DNA of 64,000 bases from an uncultured bacterium (lineage in GTDB: Bacteria; Desulfobacterota; BSN033; UBA1163). A program made the translations under genes and the position numbers. A model generated the notes under the pieces. It worked only from the letters and a program-made list of their open reading frames with translations. It was not told the DNA's origin and searched no databases. Position 1 is the first letter of the stretch. Every line of letters starts with the position of its first letter. The stretch lies in NCBI GenBank assembly GCA_938002255.1, contig CALLAL010000021.1:83386-147385 (forward strand). The letters run 5' to 3'. Positions 17,538 through 26,352 of this stretch are shown one piece after another.

Positions 17538-18596
17538 ATGTTTAAGATTGCTGTGATTCCGGGAGATGGGACCGGTCCTGAAGTCGTGGCTGAGGGGCTA
17601 AAAGTTCTAAAAGCGGTCTCCGAAAAATTTGATTTCAACTATCAACTGATTCATTACGAATTAGGAGGGGAACATTATCTCAAAACCGGAGAGATTTTAC
17701 CAGATTCGGTTCTCGAGGCGTTAAAAAAAATGGATGTCATCTACCTGGGAGCCATCGGACATCCAGAGGTTAAACCGGGGATCCTTGAGAAAGGGATTCT
17801 TTTGAGAACCCGATTTGAGCTGGATCAGTATATCAACCTCAGACCTGTCAGACTCTATCCCGGAGTGGATACGCCTCTTAAAGACAAAGGACCTGAAGAC
17901 ATTGATTTTGTCGTTATCCGAGAAAATACGGAAGGAGCCTATCTGGGGGCAGGAGGGGTTCATAAAAAAGGGACTCCAGATGAGGTAGCCATTCAAGAAG
18001 CGATTCATACCCGGAAAGGGGTAGAGCGTTGTCTCAGATATGCGTTTGAATATTGCCGAAAACGGAACAAAAAGAAAAAGGTCACCCTTTGTGGGAAGAC
18101 GAATGTCCTGACCTACGCCTTTGACCTCTGGGAAAGAACCTTTAAAGAGGTGGCGAAGGAGTTTGACGATATCGAGACGGATTATGCTCACGTGGATGCC
18201 ATCTGTATGTGGATGGTGAAGAACCCGGAATGGTTTGACGTGATCGTCACCGACAATATGTTCGGGGATATCATTACTGATTTAGGTGCGATGATCCAGG
18301 GAGGTCTGGGCATCGCGGCTGGAGGAAATATCAACCCTAAAGGAGTCTCCATGTTTGAACCGATGGGTGGTTCTGCTCCGAAATACACAGGGCAGGGAGT
18401 CGTCAGTCCCCTTGCAGCGATTGGAGCCTGTCAGATGATGTTAGACCATCTCGGGCAGGCAGAAGCGGCTAAAGCCATAGAATCAGCGATCATGAAAGTT
18501 GTTAAGAACGATGTGAAAAACTTAAGCGCAGGGAAGATGGGCTACAGGACTTCGCAGGTAGGCGATCTGGTGGTGAAGTATATCCAAAATAGTTAG
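17538..18596 (+). CDS. leuB: 3-isopropylmalate dehydrogenase-type decarboxylating dehydrogenase
   Basis: A 352-residue NAD-dependent beta-decarboxylating dehydrogenase. It has IPGDGTGPEV, the RENTEGAY substrate loop, the Mg-binding TDNMFGDIITDLGA and the NAD site FEPMGGSAPKYTGQG. The family includes isopropylmalate, isocitrate, homoisocitrate and tartrate enzymes; RENTEGAYLG and overall length favour isopropylmalate dehydrogenase. Other leu genes are not in the window, so the substrate is not certain. AAGGAGG lies upstream of the ATG. Confidence 0.8.
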   Translation: MFKIAVIPGDGTGPEVVAEGLKVLKAVSEKFDFNYQLIHYELGGEHYLKTGEILPDSVLEALKKMDVIYLGAIGHPEVKPGILEKGILLRTRFELDQYINLRPVRLYPGVDTPLKDKGPEDIDFVVIRENTEGAYLGAGGVHKKGTPDEVAIQEAIHTRKGVERCLRYAFEYCRKRNKKKKVTLCGKTNVLTYAFDLWERTFKEVAKEFDDIETDYAHVDAICMWMVKNPEWFDVIVTDNMFGDIITDLGAMIQGGLGIAAGGNINPKGVSMFEPMGGSAPKYTGQGVVSPLAAIGACQMMLDHLGQAEAAKAIESAIMKVVKNDVKNLSAGKMGYRTSQVGDLVVKYIQNS

Positions 18597-18665
18597 GAGT
18601 TCGGAGTTCTGATCTCGGAATAAAAATTTATTTATATCAATTCCGAACTACGAACTCTTTACTCC
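18596..18665. repeat. In-register 26-bp imperfect palindrome
   Basis: Arms at 18596-18621 and 18640-18665 align base for base without gaps, with three matched blocks (GGAGT, GAGTTC, TCGGAAT) and mismatches between them; the 18-nt loop is AT-rich. It lies immediately after the leuB-like stop. Confidence 0.7.
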
Positions 18666-18687
18666 AAACGACCCGAAGGAGTAAGCC

Positions 18688-19506
18688 ATGGAATGGGGAA
18701 TGAAGAATCGTTTGGCGCAATTGATCCCATCTGATGGACATTGTCTCTTTTTACCCATTGATCACGGTTATTTTCAGGGACCTACCCGTAAACTGGAGAA
18801 ACCCGGTGAGACGATCAAACCTCTTCTTCCTTATTGTGATGCTCTCTTTGTAACGAGAGGCGTATTACGTTCAGCGATCGATCCTGCCAATACAAAACCG
18901 ATTATCCTCCGGGTATCAGGTGGAACGAGCATGGTTGGCAAAGACCTTTCTAATGAAGGCCTAATCACCTCCATGGAAGAGGCCATTCGGCTCAATGTTT
19001 CTGCTGTGGGGATGTCTATTTTTATCGGAAGTGACCATGAGAAGGAGAATCTCTTAAATCTTGCAAAACTGGTGGATGAGGGAGAAAAGTACGGCATTCC
19101 CGTGATGGCTGTGACTGCCGTAGGAAAGGAGCTGGAGAAAAGGGATGCTCGTTACCTTGCTCTGTGCTGTCGCATTGCCGCTGAATTAGGAGCACGCATT
19201 GTCAAAACCTACTGGTGCGAAAATTTCGACAGGGTCGTCAATGGCTGTCCGGTCCCAGTGGTCATGGCAGGTGGACCCAAGGTGGATACGGATCTGGAGG
19301 TGCTTCAGTTTGTTCATGACGGCATGGAAAAAGGTGCCATTGGGGTTAATCTCGGAAGAAACATCTGGCAGAATGACCATCCCGTAGCCATGATCAAAGC
19401 TCTGCGCGCCATCATTCACGAAAAAGCCACCGTAAAAGAAGCAAATGAGATCTTCGAACAGGAAAAGGGGATGGGGCCTAAAGCATCAAGTTTTATTCTT
19501 CGGTAG
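18688..19506 (+). CDS. LsrF/DhnA-family class I aldolase
   Basis: A 272-residue protein closely resembling LsrF (3-hydroxy-5-phosphonooxypentane-2,4-dione thiolase): LPIDHGYFQGPTRKLEKP, FVTRGVLRS, the Schiff-base Lys region RIVKTYWCENFDRVV, CPVPVVMAGG and GVNLGRNIWQNDHPVAM. The same fold is used by archaeal-type aldolases for aromatic biosynthesis. The rest of an AI-2 (lsr) operon is absent, so the substrate is unclear. The annotated ATG has AAGGAG upstream. It is followed after 39 bp by a zinc dehydrogenase. Confidence 0.8.
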   Translation: MEWGMKNRLAQLIPSDGHCLFLPIDHGYFQGPTRKLEKPGETIKPLLPYCDALFVTRGVLRSAIDPANTKPIILRVSGGTSMVGKDLSNEGLITSMEEAIRLNVSAVGMSIFIGSDHEKENLLNLAKLVDEGEKYGIPVMAVTAVGKELEKRDARYLALCCRIAAELGARIVKTYWCENFDRVVNGCPVPVVMAGGPKVDTDLEVLQFVHDGMEKGAIGVNLGRNIWQNDHPVAMIKALRAIIHEKATVKEANEIFEQEKGMGPKASSFILR

Positions 19507-19545
19507 TCTTGACGCCAAAGACTCCCTGCAATAGTTAAGAAATTT

Positions 19546-20571
19546 ATGCGAGTTGCCATGTATTATAACAATCAGGATATCCGGTTGGAGGAGATGCCCA
19601 TCCCAACCATTGGCCCTGGAGAATTATTGATTAAGGTTTTGGCCAGTGGTATCTGTGGTAGTGATGTGATGGAGTGGTATCGGATCAAAAAGGCGCCCCG
19701 GGTGCTTGGCCATGAGATTGCAGGGGAGATTGTTGAAATAGGGGAGGGGGTAAAAGATTTTAAAGTCGGAGATCGGGTCTTTGTTTCCCATCACGTTCCA
19801 TGCAACACCTGTTACCACTGTTTGAACGGCCATCATACGGTTTGTGATACGTTAAGGAGGACCAACTTCGATCCAGGGGGATTTGCTGAATATTTACGAG
19901 TTTCGGCAATCCATGTGGATCGCGGAACCTTCATCCTGCCTGAAGAGATCTCTTTTGAAGAAGGTGTTTTTGTTGAACCTCTGGCCTGTGTGTTAAGGGG
20001 CCACCGGCTGGCAAATTTCAAGCCAGGCCAGAGTGTCTTTGTCATTGGGAGTGGAATTTCAGGAATCCTCCATATTGCATTGGCAAAGGCAACGGGTGCG
20101 GGAAGGATTATGGCATCGGATATCAATCCGTCTCGATTGAAATCAGCCCAAACGTTTGGTGCCGACGATGTTCTAAAGGCGGATGAGGTGAATCCTGAAA
20201 AAATCCGTGAGATCAATCATGGACGCCTGGCGGACCTCGTGATTGTCTGTGCTGGAAACCTAAAGGCCTACCGACAGGGACTTGCGTCTGCAGAACGGGG
20301 CGGAACGGTTCTCTGTTTTGGAGTCCTTCCACCGGATGTGGATCTCTCCTTTCCATTTTTTAATTTTTGGAATGATGGCATTACCCTTCTTCCCACCTAT
20401 GGTGGGGCTCCTAAGGATGTTGCTCAAGCAATTGCGTTGATCAGGACCCATCGTTTACCCTTAAAGGAAATGATTTCCCATCGCCTGCCTCTGGCCCAAA
20501 CAGGTTTAGGGTTTAAGCTCGTTGAGGAGGCAAAGGAATCGATCAAGGTGGTCATTGAACCTCATCGGTGA
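19546..20571 (+). CDS. Zinc-dependent medium-chain dehydrogenase
   Basis: A 341-residue MDR-type alcohol or polyol dehydrogenase. Catalytic zinc ligands are in GICGSDVMEWY and LGHEIAGEIVEIG; a structural zinc site has four cysteines (CNTCYHCLNGHHTVC); the Rossmann NAD site is VIGSGISGILH. Most like sorbitol/threonine dehydrogenases. It is between the LsrF-like gene and DUF3786, only six bases before the latter, so these three genes are probably one unit acting on a sugar-derived ketone or alcohol. Confidence 0.85.
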   Translation: MRVAMYYNNQDIRLEEMPIPTIGPGELLIKVLASGICGSDVMEWYRIKKAPRVLGHEIAGEIVEIGEGVKDFKVGDRVFVSHHVPCNTCYHCLNGHHTVCDTLRRTNFDPGGFAEYLRVSAIHVDRGTFILPEEISFEEGVFVEPLACVLRGHRLANFKPGQSVFVIGSGISGILHIALAKATGAGRIMASDINPSRLKSAQTFGADDVLKADEVNPEKIREINHGRLADLVIVCAGNLKAYRQGLASAERGGTVLCFGVLPPDVDLSFPFFNFWNDGITLLPTYGGAPKDVAQAIALIRTHRLPLKEMISHRLPLAQTGLGFKLVEEAKESIKVVIEPHR

Positions 20572-20577
20572 TTTAAA

Positions 20578-21192
20578 ATGACTCAAAATCTACTCGATAT
20601 TCAAAAAGAGTATCTTCAGAAAGCATGGTCGAGGCCCATTCAGGAGCTGGAGAAAGCCCTTCCTGCCCGATATGAATCCAAAGGGCTTCATCTTCAGGCT
20701 TTCGGGGAGCCATGCGAGATTTATCCGAAGGAGATTATTCTTGGGGGCGAACCCCTCCGGAGTGCTGAAGGGATCCTCATTGCGATCTATGCCAGTTTTG
20801 TTCAGAATGAACCGGTTCAACTCCAACCCTTAAAGGCGTTCAGGCAATTTCCAGGAGGCATGGGGTATCAGGCTGCCTTTGCCATGAATGCAGAAAAATC
20901 TCTGATTCCCTATGTCGACTCCATTCAGAAAAAACAAGAAGAACTCATCGCCCGCTTTTCTGGCCATCCGAATCGGGATGTGAAGCGATATGATTTCTCT
21001 TTTACCCTTTATCCACTGCCAAGAATCCCCCTCTATTATCTGTTCAATCTTGCTAATGAGGAATTTCCTGCATCCGTTACCTGCCTCTTTGGATCTAATG
21101 CGGATCACTTTTTGCCCGTAGAAGGTCTTGCCGATACTGCAGAATATACTGCCAGGAAGATCATGACCCTCATCACAGAAATAAGAAGCTAA
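20578..21192 (+). CDS. DUF3786 family protein
   Basis: A 204-residue protein of the DUF3786 type found in anaerobes, often near corrinoid or iron-sulfur proteins. Recognisable parts: FGEPCEIYPKEIILGG near residue 45, FPGGMGYQAAFA, and YPLPRIPLYYLF. No membrane segment or known catalytic motif. The function is unknown. It starts six bases after the dehydrogenase stop and its 3' end faces mnmG. Confidence 0.75.
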   Translation: MTQNLLDIQKEYLQKAWSRPIQELEKALPARYESKGLHLQAFGEPCEIYPKEIILGGEPLRSAEGILIAIYASFVQNEPVQLQPLKAFRQFPGGMGYQAAFAMNAEKSLIPYVDSIQKKQEELIARFSGHPNRDVKRYDFSFTLYPLPRIPLYYLFNLANEEFPASVTCLFGSNADHFLPVEGLADTAEYTARKIMTLITEIRS

Positions 21193-21219
21193 GAAGACGT
21201 AGTCACGCCAGAAAGGGCG

Positions 21220-23094
21220 TTACAGGTAACCCTGTTTTTTCAGGTTGATCATGAGAATGGAGATGGCAGCAGGGGTAACTCCGGAAATCCTGGAAGCCTG
21301 GCCTAGGGAAATCGGTCTGATTTTGGTCAATTTCTCCCGCACCTCTGTGGACAGACCCATCACAGAAGAGAAATCAAAATCCTTTGGGAAATTTACCTCT
21401 TCCAACTTTTGGGCTCGTTCGATGAGATCCATCTGTCGTTTGATATAGCCATCATATTTAACCTGAATCTCCACCTGTTCTCGGACTTCCCTTTTGAGCT
21501 CTTTGAGGATCGGATCAAAATGGACAAGATGCTCAAAATGAATCTCAGGTCTTTTTAATAATTCAAAGAGAGAGGCATCCTTCTTCAAAGGGGTGCATCC
21601 CCAGCGATGGAGGGTTTCATTGTTTTCTCGGCTGGGGGTCAATTTGAATTCTGAAATTTTTAAAAGGGTCTTTTCGATGGCCATCTTTTTCTCTAAAAAC
21701 TTACGATAATCTTCCTCTTTCACCAATCCTACCCGATACCCCATCTCCCTCAACCTTAAGTCGGCATTGTCTTCTCTCAAATGGAGGCGATATTCGGCTC
21801 GAGAGGTAAACATCCGATAAGGTTCAGAGGTTCCTTTGGTCACCAAATCATCAATCAAAACGCCAATATAGGCGTCGGAACGTTTCAGAATCAAGGGAGA
21901 TTCTCCCCGAATGTAAAGAGAGGCGTTGATTCCGGCCATTAATCCCTGTGCAGCAGCCTCTTCGTATCCGGATGTGCCATTGATCTGTCCTGCATGGAAG
22001 AGGCCTTTGATCTTTTTGGTTTCGAGAGAAGGGTTCAATTCAGTGGGATCGACAAAATCATACTCAATGGCATAGCCTGGTCGGATGATCTCAACCTTCT
22101 CAAGCCCTTGAATGGACCGAAGCATCCGGATCTGAATGTCCAGAGGAAGGCTGGTAGAGATTCCATTCGGGTAGATTTCATTCGTATCTTTTCCTTCGGG
22201 TTCAAGAAAGATCTGGTGCCTCTTCTTGTCGGCGAAACGGACCACCTTGTCCTCAATGGAGGGACAATATCTTGGCCCGATCCCTTTAATGACGCCACAG
22301 AAGAGGGGAGAGCGATCAAGACCGCTTTTGATAATTTCGTGAGTGGTGAGGTTGGTGTAAGTGATATAGCAGGGAACTTGTTCCGTTTGAATCTTTTCTG
22401 TTGAAAAGGAGAAAGGGACCGGGGGATCATCTCCGTACTGAGGGGTCAATCCTGAGAAGTCAATGCTATTGCCATCCAAGCGAGGTGTGGTCCCTGTCTT
22501 GAGCCTTCCCATACGAAATCCAAGGCGTTTAAGCGATTCGGATAAACTAATGGAGGGTGGATCTCCCATCCTTCCGGAAGGAAAGTGCTCCAGACCAATA
22601 TGGACGAGACCATTGAGAAAGGTTCCAGGAGCGAGGATGAGGGTCTTCGTCAGGATCGTTTCATCTTCGTCCGTTTTCACTCCAACGACGGAATGATTTT
22701 TGACGAGGATCTCTTCGACCGTCGCCTGTTTGATCAAGAGATTTTTCTGACTCTCAACAGCCTTTTTCATCCGAAGGCGATAAGCGTGGCGGTCCACCTG
22801 TGCCCTTGAAGAACGAACAGCAGGCCCTTTGGTGATATTGAGCTGTTTGAATTGAATACCTGTCTCATCGGTGGCTTTAGCCATTTCTCCTCCCAGGGCG
22901 TCGATCTCTCGAACAAGATGGCCCTTCGCGAGACCACCGATGGCGGGGTTACAGGACATATATCCGATCTGTTCTATCTTCTGAGTGATCAGAAGGGTTG
23001 AATGTCCTATCCGAGCACAAGCAAGGGAAGCCTCAATTCCGGCATGGCCTCCCCCTACGACAATGACCTCATAATCTTTCATGACTTTGTTCAA
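21220..23094 (-). CDS. mnmG: tRNA uridine-5-carboxymethylaminomethyl modification enzyme
   Basis: A 624-residue FAD protein that with MnmE modifies U34 of several tRNAs. It has the dinucleotide site VIVVGGGHAGIEA, CNPAIGGLAKGHLVREIDAL, GRLKTGTTPRL, GTSGYEEAAAQGL and the C-terminal EQVEIQVKYDGYI. Full length. mnmE is not in the window. The ATG at 23094 has only a weak AAAG-type ribosome site. Confidence 0.96.
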   Translation of the reverse strand: MNKVMKDYEVIVVGGGHAGIEASLACARIGHSTLLITQKIEQIGYMSCNPAIGGLAKGHLVREIDALGGEMAKATDETGIQFKQLNITKGPAVRSSRAQVDRHAYRLRMKKAVESQKNLLIKQATVEEILVKNHSVVGVKTDEDETILTKTLILAPGTFLNGLVHIGLEHFPSGRMGDPPSISLSESLKRLGFRMGRLKTGTTPRLDGNSIDFSGLTPQYGDDPPVPFSFSTEKIQTEQVPCYITYTNLTTHEIIKSGLDRSPLFCGVIKGIGPRYCPSIEDKVVRFADKKRHQIFLEPEGKDTNEIYPNGISTSLPLDIQIRMLRSIQGLEKVEIIRPGYAIEYDFVDPTELNPSLETKKIKGLFHAGQINGTSGYEEAAAQGLMAGINASLYIRGESPLILKRSDAYIGVLIDDLVTKGTSEPYRMFTSRAEYRLHLREDNADLRLREMGYRVGLVKEEDYRKFLEKKMAIEKTLLKISEFKLTPSRENNETLHRWGCTPLKKDASLFELLKRPEIHFEHLVHFDPILKELKREVREQVEIQVKYDGYIKRQMDLIERAQKLEEVNFPKDFDFSSVMGLSTEVREKLTKIRPISLGQASRISGVTPAAISILMINLKKQGYL

Positions 23095-23106
23095 AGGGTT
23101 AAAGGA

Positions 23107-23173
23107 TTCAAGGGGTAAGGGTTCTGGTGCTTTTCAAAGTTCACTGACACCCATGGTGACTCGACCCCTTGAA
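23107..23173. repeat. Inverted repeat overlapping the end of the QueG-like gene
   Basis: TTCAAGGGGT (23107-23116) is perfectly complementary to ACCCCTTGAA (23164-23173), with weaker pairing around. The right arm encodes the last residues of the QueG-like protein. Confidence 0.5.
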
Positions 23174-23851
23174 GCCCTTACAGGCTTTAACGCAGATGCC
23201 ACAGATATGTTGGCTGAGATGTAGGGTCTTCGAAAAAACCTTCAATTGTTCAAAACAACGGAGATGGTCAAAATCTTCTGGACGCTCTTGGATCGCTCCT
23301 GCTGGACAGACGTGGATGCACCTGCGACAGGACCCACAATCTCTTTCTACAGGAACATTGAATTCCATGGGGAGATCGGTGAGGATCGTTACAAGTCGAA
23401 TCCTGGAACCAAAGGTTTCATTGACCAGAAGATTATTCCTCCCGATCCATCCGAGGCCCGCCGCGTGAGCCACAAGTTTGTGGGAGAGATGGCCCCTCTG
23501 ATTTTTCCAGTCAATGATCTGTGAAGCGGCAATGGGCATGGCCTGGTACCCTTTTTTCTGAAGGGCTGAACAGACCATCAGTCCAATCGTATCGAGGAGA
23601 ATATTGACCCGTTGATAGTGATGGAAATAGTGCGGTGTTGGGGCGTCTACGATGCTCTCAAGTATAGCATCTGATAGATGATAGCCCACAGAGATAGCGA
23701 AAGGGAGGTAATCGAGGGTGTTGGGGGGAAGGAGAAAATCTTCTTTTCTTAAGGGACTTAAATGGGCTGTTCCGAAGAGTGAGGCTCCCCATTGGTCACA
23801 ACGTATTCTTATTTCTTCAAGATCTTTTTTCAGGGCCTTCATAGACTTCAT
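23141..23851 (-). CDS. Short QueG-like 2[4Fe-4S] protein
   Basis: A 236-residue protein related to epoxyqueuosine reductase. The N-terminal two-thirds carries the AGLGWIGRNNLLVNETFGS segment shared with QueG; the C-terminal part has CGSCRRCIHVCPAGAI and CGICVKAC, enough for two [4Fe-4S] clusters. It is much shorter than true QueG, which has an extra C-terminal helical repeat. ATG 23851 was chosen for its GGAG site; the in-frame TTG at 23878 lacks one. It follows the GAF-Fis regulator and precedes mnmG on the same strand. A role in tRNA or corrinoid chemistry is possible but not shown. Confidence 0.75.
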   Translation of the reverse strand: MKSMKALKKDLEEIRIRCDQWGASLFGTAHLSPLRKEDFLLPPNTLDYLPFAISVGYHLSDAILESIVDAPTPHYFHHYQRVNILLDTIGLMVCSALQKKGYQAMPIAASQIIDWKNQRGHLSHKLVAHAAGLGWIGRNNLLVNETFGSRIRLVTILTDLPMEFNVPVERDCGSCRRCIHVCPAGAIQERPEDFDHLRCFEQLKVFSKTLHLSQHICGICVKACKGFKGSSHHGCQ

Positions 23852-23925
23852 TTTGACTTCTCCCCGGGTTGATTGCAAGAGGCTTTTATTTCTATCGGGA
23901 AAGGAGACAGAGGCAAAGAAAGAAT

Positions 23926-24741
23926 TTATCGAGTCTTGATTTTAAATTCTTTGAGTTTGGTGCGCAGGGTGTTTCGATTGATTCCCAGAAGCTGTGCGGC
24001 CGCCGTCTGAACATGGCCCATCTTTTCCATGGCTGATTTAATCAAAATCTTTTCCACGAGCCCAACAAGATCAGCCAAAAGACCCGTTCGACTTTTTGAC
24101 TCCACGTAGGGATCAATCTTGTTTAAGAGTTCAGTCAGTCTTTCTTCAAGTATCTCTTCCAGACTAGCCGTTTTCAATCGGGCCTCTTGAGGTTTCTCCT
24201 TCGTTTCCATCTTTTTGTGAATGCCCCGTTGGATCGCTGGACAGATCAGAGCTCCAAGAATGGAGAGAAAATGAAAATCTTTGGTAAAATCATTTCTATA
24301 TTCATAGAGGGCATTGATGGTCATTACTCCCATCGGGTTTTCCCCGTCCAATAAAGGGATACAGAGAAGAGGAGGTTTAATCTTATCCGCATATCCTGAT
24401 TTTTTAACCAACGTTTCATAAAAAGGTTCTTGTAGAATCTTTTGAATCACAGCGCCTTTTTTGGAATGGATGGCCTCCGCCATGCTTCCATGACCGACAG
24501 GGCCTTGATGGGGATGGTCCTCCCTTTTCATTCCAAAAAGAGCCTCTAAATGAAACACATCCTTCTTTTCGCTTTCCTTTAAGAGCAGGGCAGCATAATG
24601 GACGGGAAAAACCCGGGAGAGGATCGTCATGACGTTTTGAAAATATTCCTGAGGCCCTATAGAGGGGGGAATTAAGGATATTTCGTAGAGACTTCTTATT
24701 TCGGGGTTAATGTGCAGGGCAGCGGAAAGGGTTGTAGACAT
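23926..24741 (-). CDS. GAF-domain / Fis-type HTH transcription regulator
   Basis: A 271-residue protein. Residues about 20-170 form a GAF domain (GHGSMAEAIHSKKGAVIQ, PPLLCIPLLDGENPMGVM); residues about 225-271 are a Fis-family HTH (VQTAAAQLLGINRNTLRTKL) as at the end of NtrC proteins. There is no AAA+ or receiver domain, so it is not a sigma-54 activator itself. ATG 24741 is preceded by AAGGAG. The gene reads toward the QueG-like gene. Confidence 0.8.
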   Translation of the reverse strand: MSTTLSAALHINPEIRSLYEISLIPPSIGPQEYFQNVMTILSRVFPVHYAALLLKESEKKDVFHLEALFGMKREDHPHQGPVGHGSMAEAIHSKKGAVIQKILQEPFYETLVKKSGYADKIKPPLLCIPLLDGENPMGVMTINALYEYRNDFTKDFHFLSILGALICPAIQRGIHKKMETKEKPQEARLKTASLEEILEERLTELLNKIDPYVESKSRTGLLADLVGLVEKILIKSAMEKMGHVQTAAAQLLGINRNTLRTKLKEFKIKTR

Positions 24742-24866
24742 ATTTGACTCCTTCACTCGATCTGGCATCGGAGATTATGCGTTTGGGATGAGTAGGGATG
24801 TCGAAGTAAAAACCAATTAAATTTAATCAAACCCTGAAAAGATTTCAAGTAGTTTTTCACGGTTGC
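24742..24866. other. Spacer between the GAF-Fis gene and the mobile repeat
   Basis: No gene seen. It should contain the promoter of the minus-strand GAF-Fis gene, but no clear hexamers were recognised. Confidence 0.4.
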
Positions 24867-25091
24867 GTAATCCCTCAGTGATGGGGTGTTTTCGGTTTAA
24901 AAGGGTTGGAACGTTCCTCCTCCAAAACCTTGAATAGCGGTTATAAGAGGTTACCCTCATCGGGGCCCTCATGTCCTTTGAATTGTATTTTTTGAATAAG
25001 ATTGGGTCGTTTGACGAACAGAGGTTTCGCTACAAGGTTTTTTCCGAAGCAACCTCCCAACCCTTTTTTATTTCTTTAACCGAGGGGTTAC
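24867..25091 (+). mobile_element. MITE-like short inverted-repeat element, copy 2
   Basis: A 225-bp copy in the same orientation as copy 1, with ends GTAATCCCTC and (reverse complement) GTAACCCCTC. Flanking octamers acggttgc (24859-24866) and atggttgc (25092-25099) match at seven of eight bases, as expected of a target-site duplication. It lies 43 bp upstream of miaA and could supply or block its promoter. Confidence 0.88.
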
Positions 25092-25134
25092 ATGGTTGCA
25101 TGTCGGTAGACGAATTGATTAAAATCCAGAGCGG

Positions 25135-26079
25135 ATGACTGAGACGATACACAGGGAAAGACCCCGATTGGTTATTCTGGTTGGGCCTACAGGAGTCGGG
25201 AAGTCTAATCTGGCTCTTGAATTGGCAGAAGCCTTTGGAGCTGAAATTCTGAACGCCGATTCGATGCAAGTCTATCGCTATATGGACATCGGTACGGCCA
25301 AACCTACACGGGAGGAACAGGAGAGGATTCCGCACCATCTGATCGATCTGGTCAATCCAGATGAACCTTTCCATGCGGGTCTGTATCGAGAGATTGGAAG
25401 AAAGACGATTGATTCTTTACACCAGAAGAACATTCCGATTTTAGTCGTTGGGGGAACAGGCCTTTACATTAAAGCCTTAACCCAGGGTTTGTTCAACGCC
25501 CCTAAAATTCATCCAACGGTTCGAGAGGAATTAAAACAAGAAGCCACAGCCAAAGGAAAAGACTTCCTCTATCAAAGGCTGAAAAGGGTTGACCCTGTGG
25601 CAGCCTCCCAGATCCATCCCCATGACCTTTTTCGGACGATCCGGGCCCTTGAAGTTTACGAATCCACAGGTGCCTCGATCTCCTTTTTCAGGAGTCAACA
25701 CCGTTTTGGCGATCGACCTTACCGGACCTTAAAGATTGGTCTTGAAATGGATCGGGAACCGCTCTATCGCCGAATTGACGAAAGGGTGGAGCGGATGATT
25801 GAACAAGGGTTCCTTCAGGAGGTAGAACGGTTGCTGGACATGGGATATAGCCCCGGGTTGAAGCCGATGCAAAGTCTGGGTTATAAGCATTTCATTCAAT
25901 TTCTTTCAAAGGATTTAGGATGGGATGAGGCAGTAAGACGCATCAAGAGAGATACGCGACATTATGCTAAACGCCAGTGGACATGGTTTAAAGCTGACAA
26001 AGAGGTAATCTGGCGGGATGGGGTGAAAGAACGTGGAACAATTTTTAAAGAAGTAAAGTCCTATCTGAAGGGTGATTGA
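25135..26079 (+). CDS. miaA: tRNA dimethylallyltransferase
   Basis: A 314-residue enzyme that prenylates A37 of tRNAs reading UNN codons. Motifs: P-loop GPTGVGKSNLAL, NADSMQVYRYMDIGTAKP, GTGLYIKAL and the C-terminal TRHYAKRQWTWF. Full length. The mobile repeat ends 43 bp upstream, so the native promoter may have been replaced. It begins a run miaA-hfq-scpB-rluB with short gaps. Confidence 0.96.
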   Translation: MTETIHRERPRLVILVGPTGVGKSNLALELAEAFGAEILNADSMQVYRYMDIGTAKPTREEQERIPHHLIDLVNPDEPFHAGLYREIGRKTIDSLHQKNIPILVVGGTGLYIKALTQGLFNAPKIHPTVREELKQEATAKGKDFLYQRLKRVDPVAASQIHPHDLFRTIRALEVYESTGASISFFRSQHRFGDRPYRTLKIGLEMDREPLYRRIDERVERMIEQGFLQEVERLLDMGYSPGLKPMQSLGYKHFIQFLSKDLGWDEAVRRIKRDTRHYAKRQWTWFKADKEVIWRDGVKERGTIFKEVKSYLKGD

Positions 26080-26109
26080 GAAAGGGAAGCGAGAGGAGGA
26101 TCAGACATC

Positions 26110-26352
26110 ATGGTAAAGAATCAAATGAATGTACAGGATCAATTTCTCAACCGAATCCGGAGGGACCGGAGCCATGTCGTGCTTGAGTTGGTCACCGGGC
26201 GGAAACTGGAAGGGTCGATTCAGAGTTTTGATAATTTCTGTCTCATTCTTCGCGGAAAAGGCGATGAGTTAGTCTATAAGCACGCCATCTCTTCCATCAC
26301 GACAGGCGAGCGAATTGAACTCCATGAGCAGAAATGGGATGAGAAACGATGA
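26110..26352 (+). CDS. hfq: RNA chaperone Hfq
   Basis: An 80-residue Sm-fold protein: NVQDQFLNRIRRDRSHV at the start, LEGSIQSFDNFCLIL (Sm1) and the Sm2 motif VYKHAISSI with the conserved YKH. It pairs small RNAs with mRNAs. GGAGG lies ten bases upstream. It sits between miaA and scpB, the former being its usual neighbour; its stop overlaps the scpB start (ATGA). Confidence 0.94.
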   Translation: MVKNQMNVQDQFLNRIRRDRSHVVLELVTGRKLEGSIQSFDNFCLILRGKGDELVYKHAISSITTGERIELHEQKWDEKR

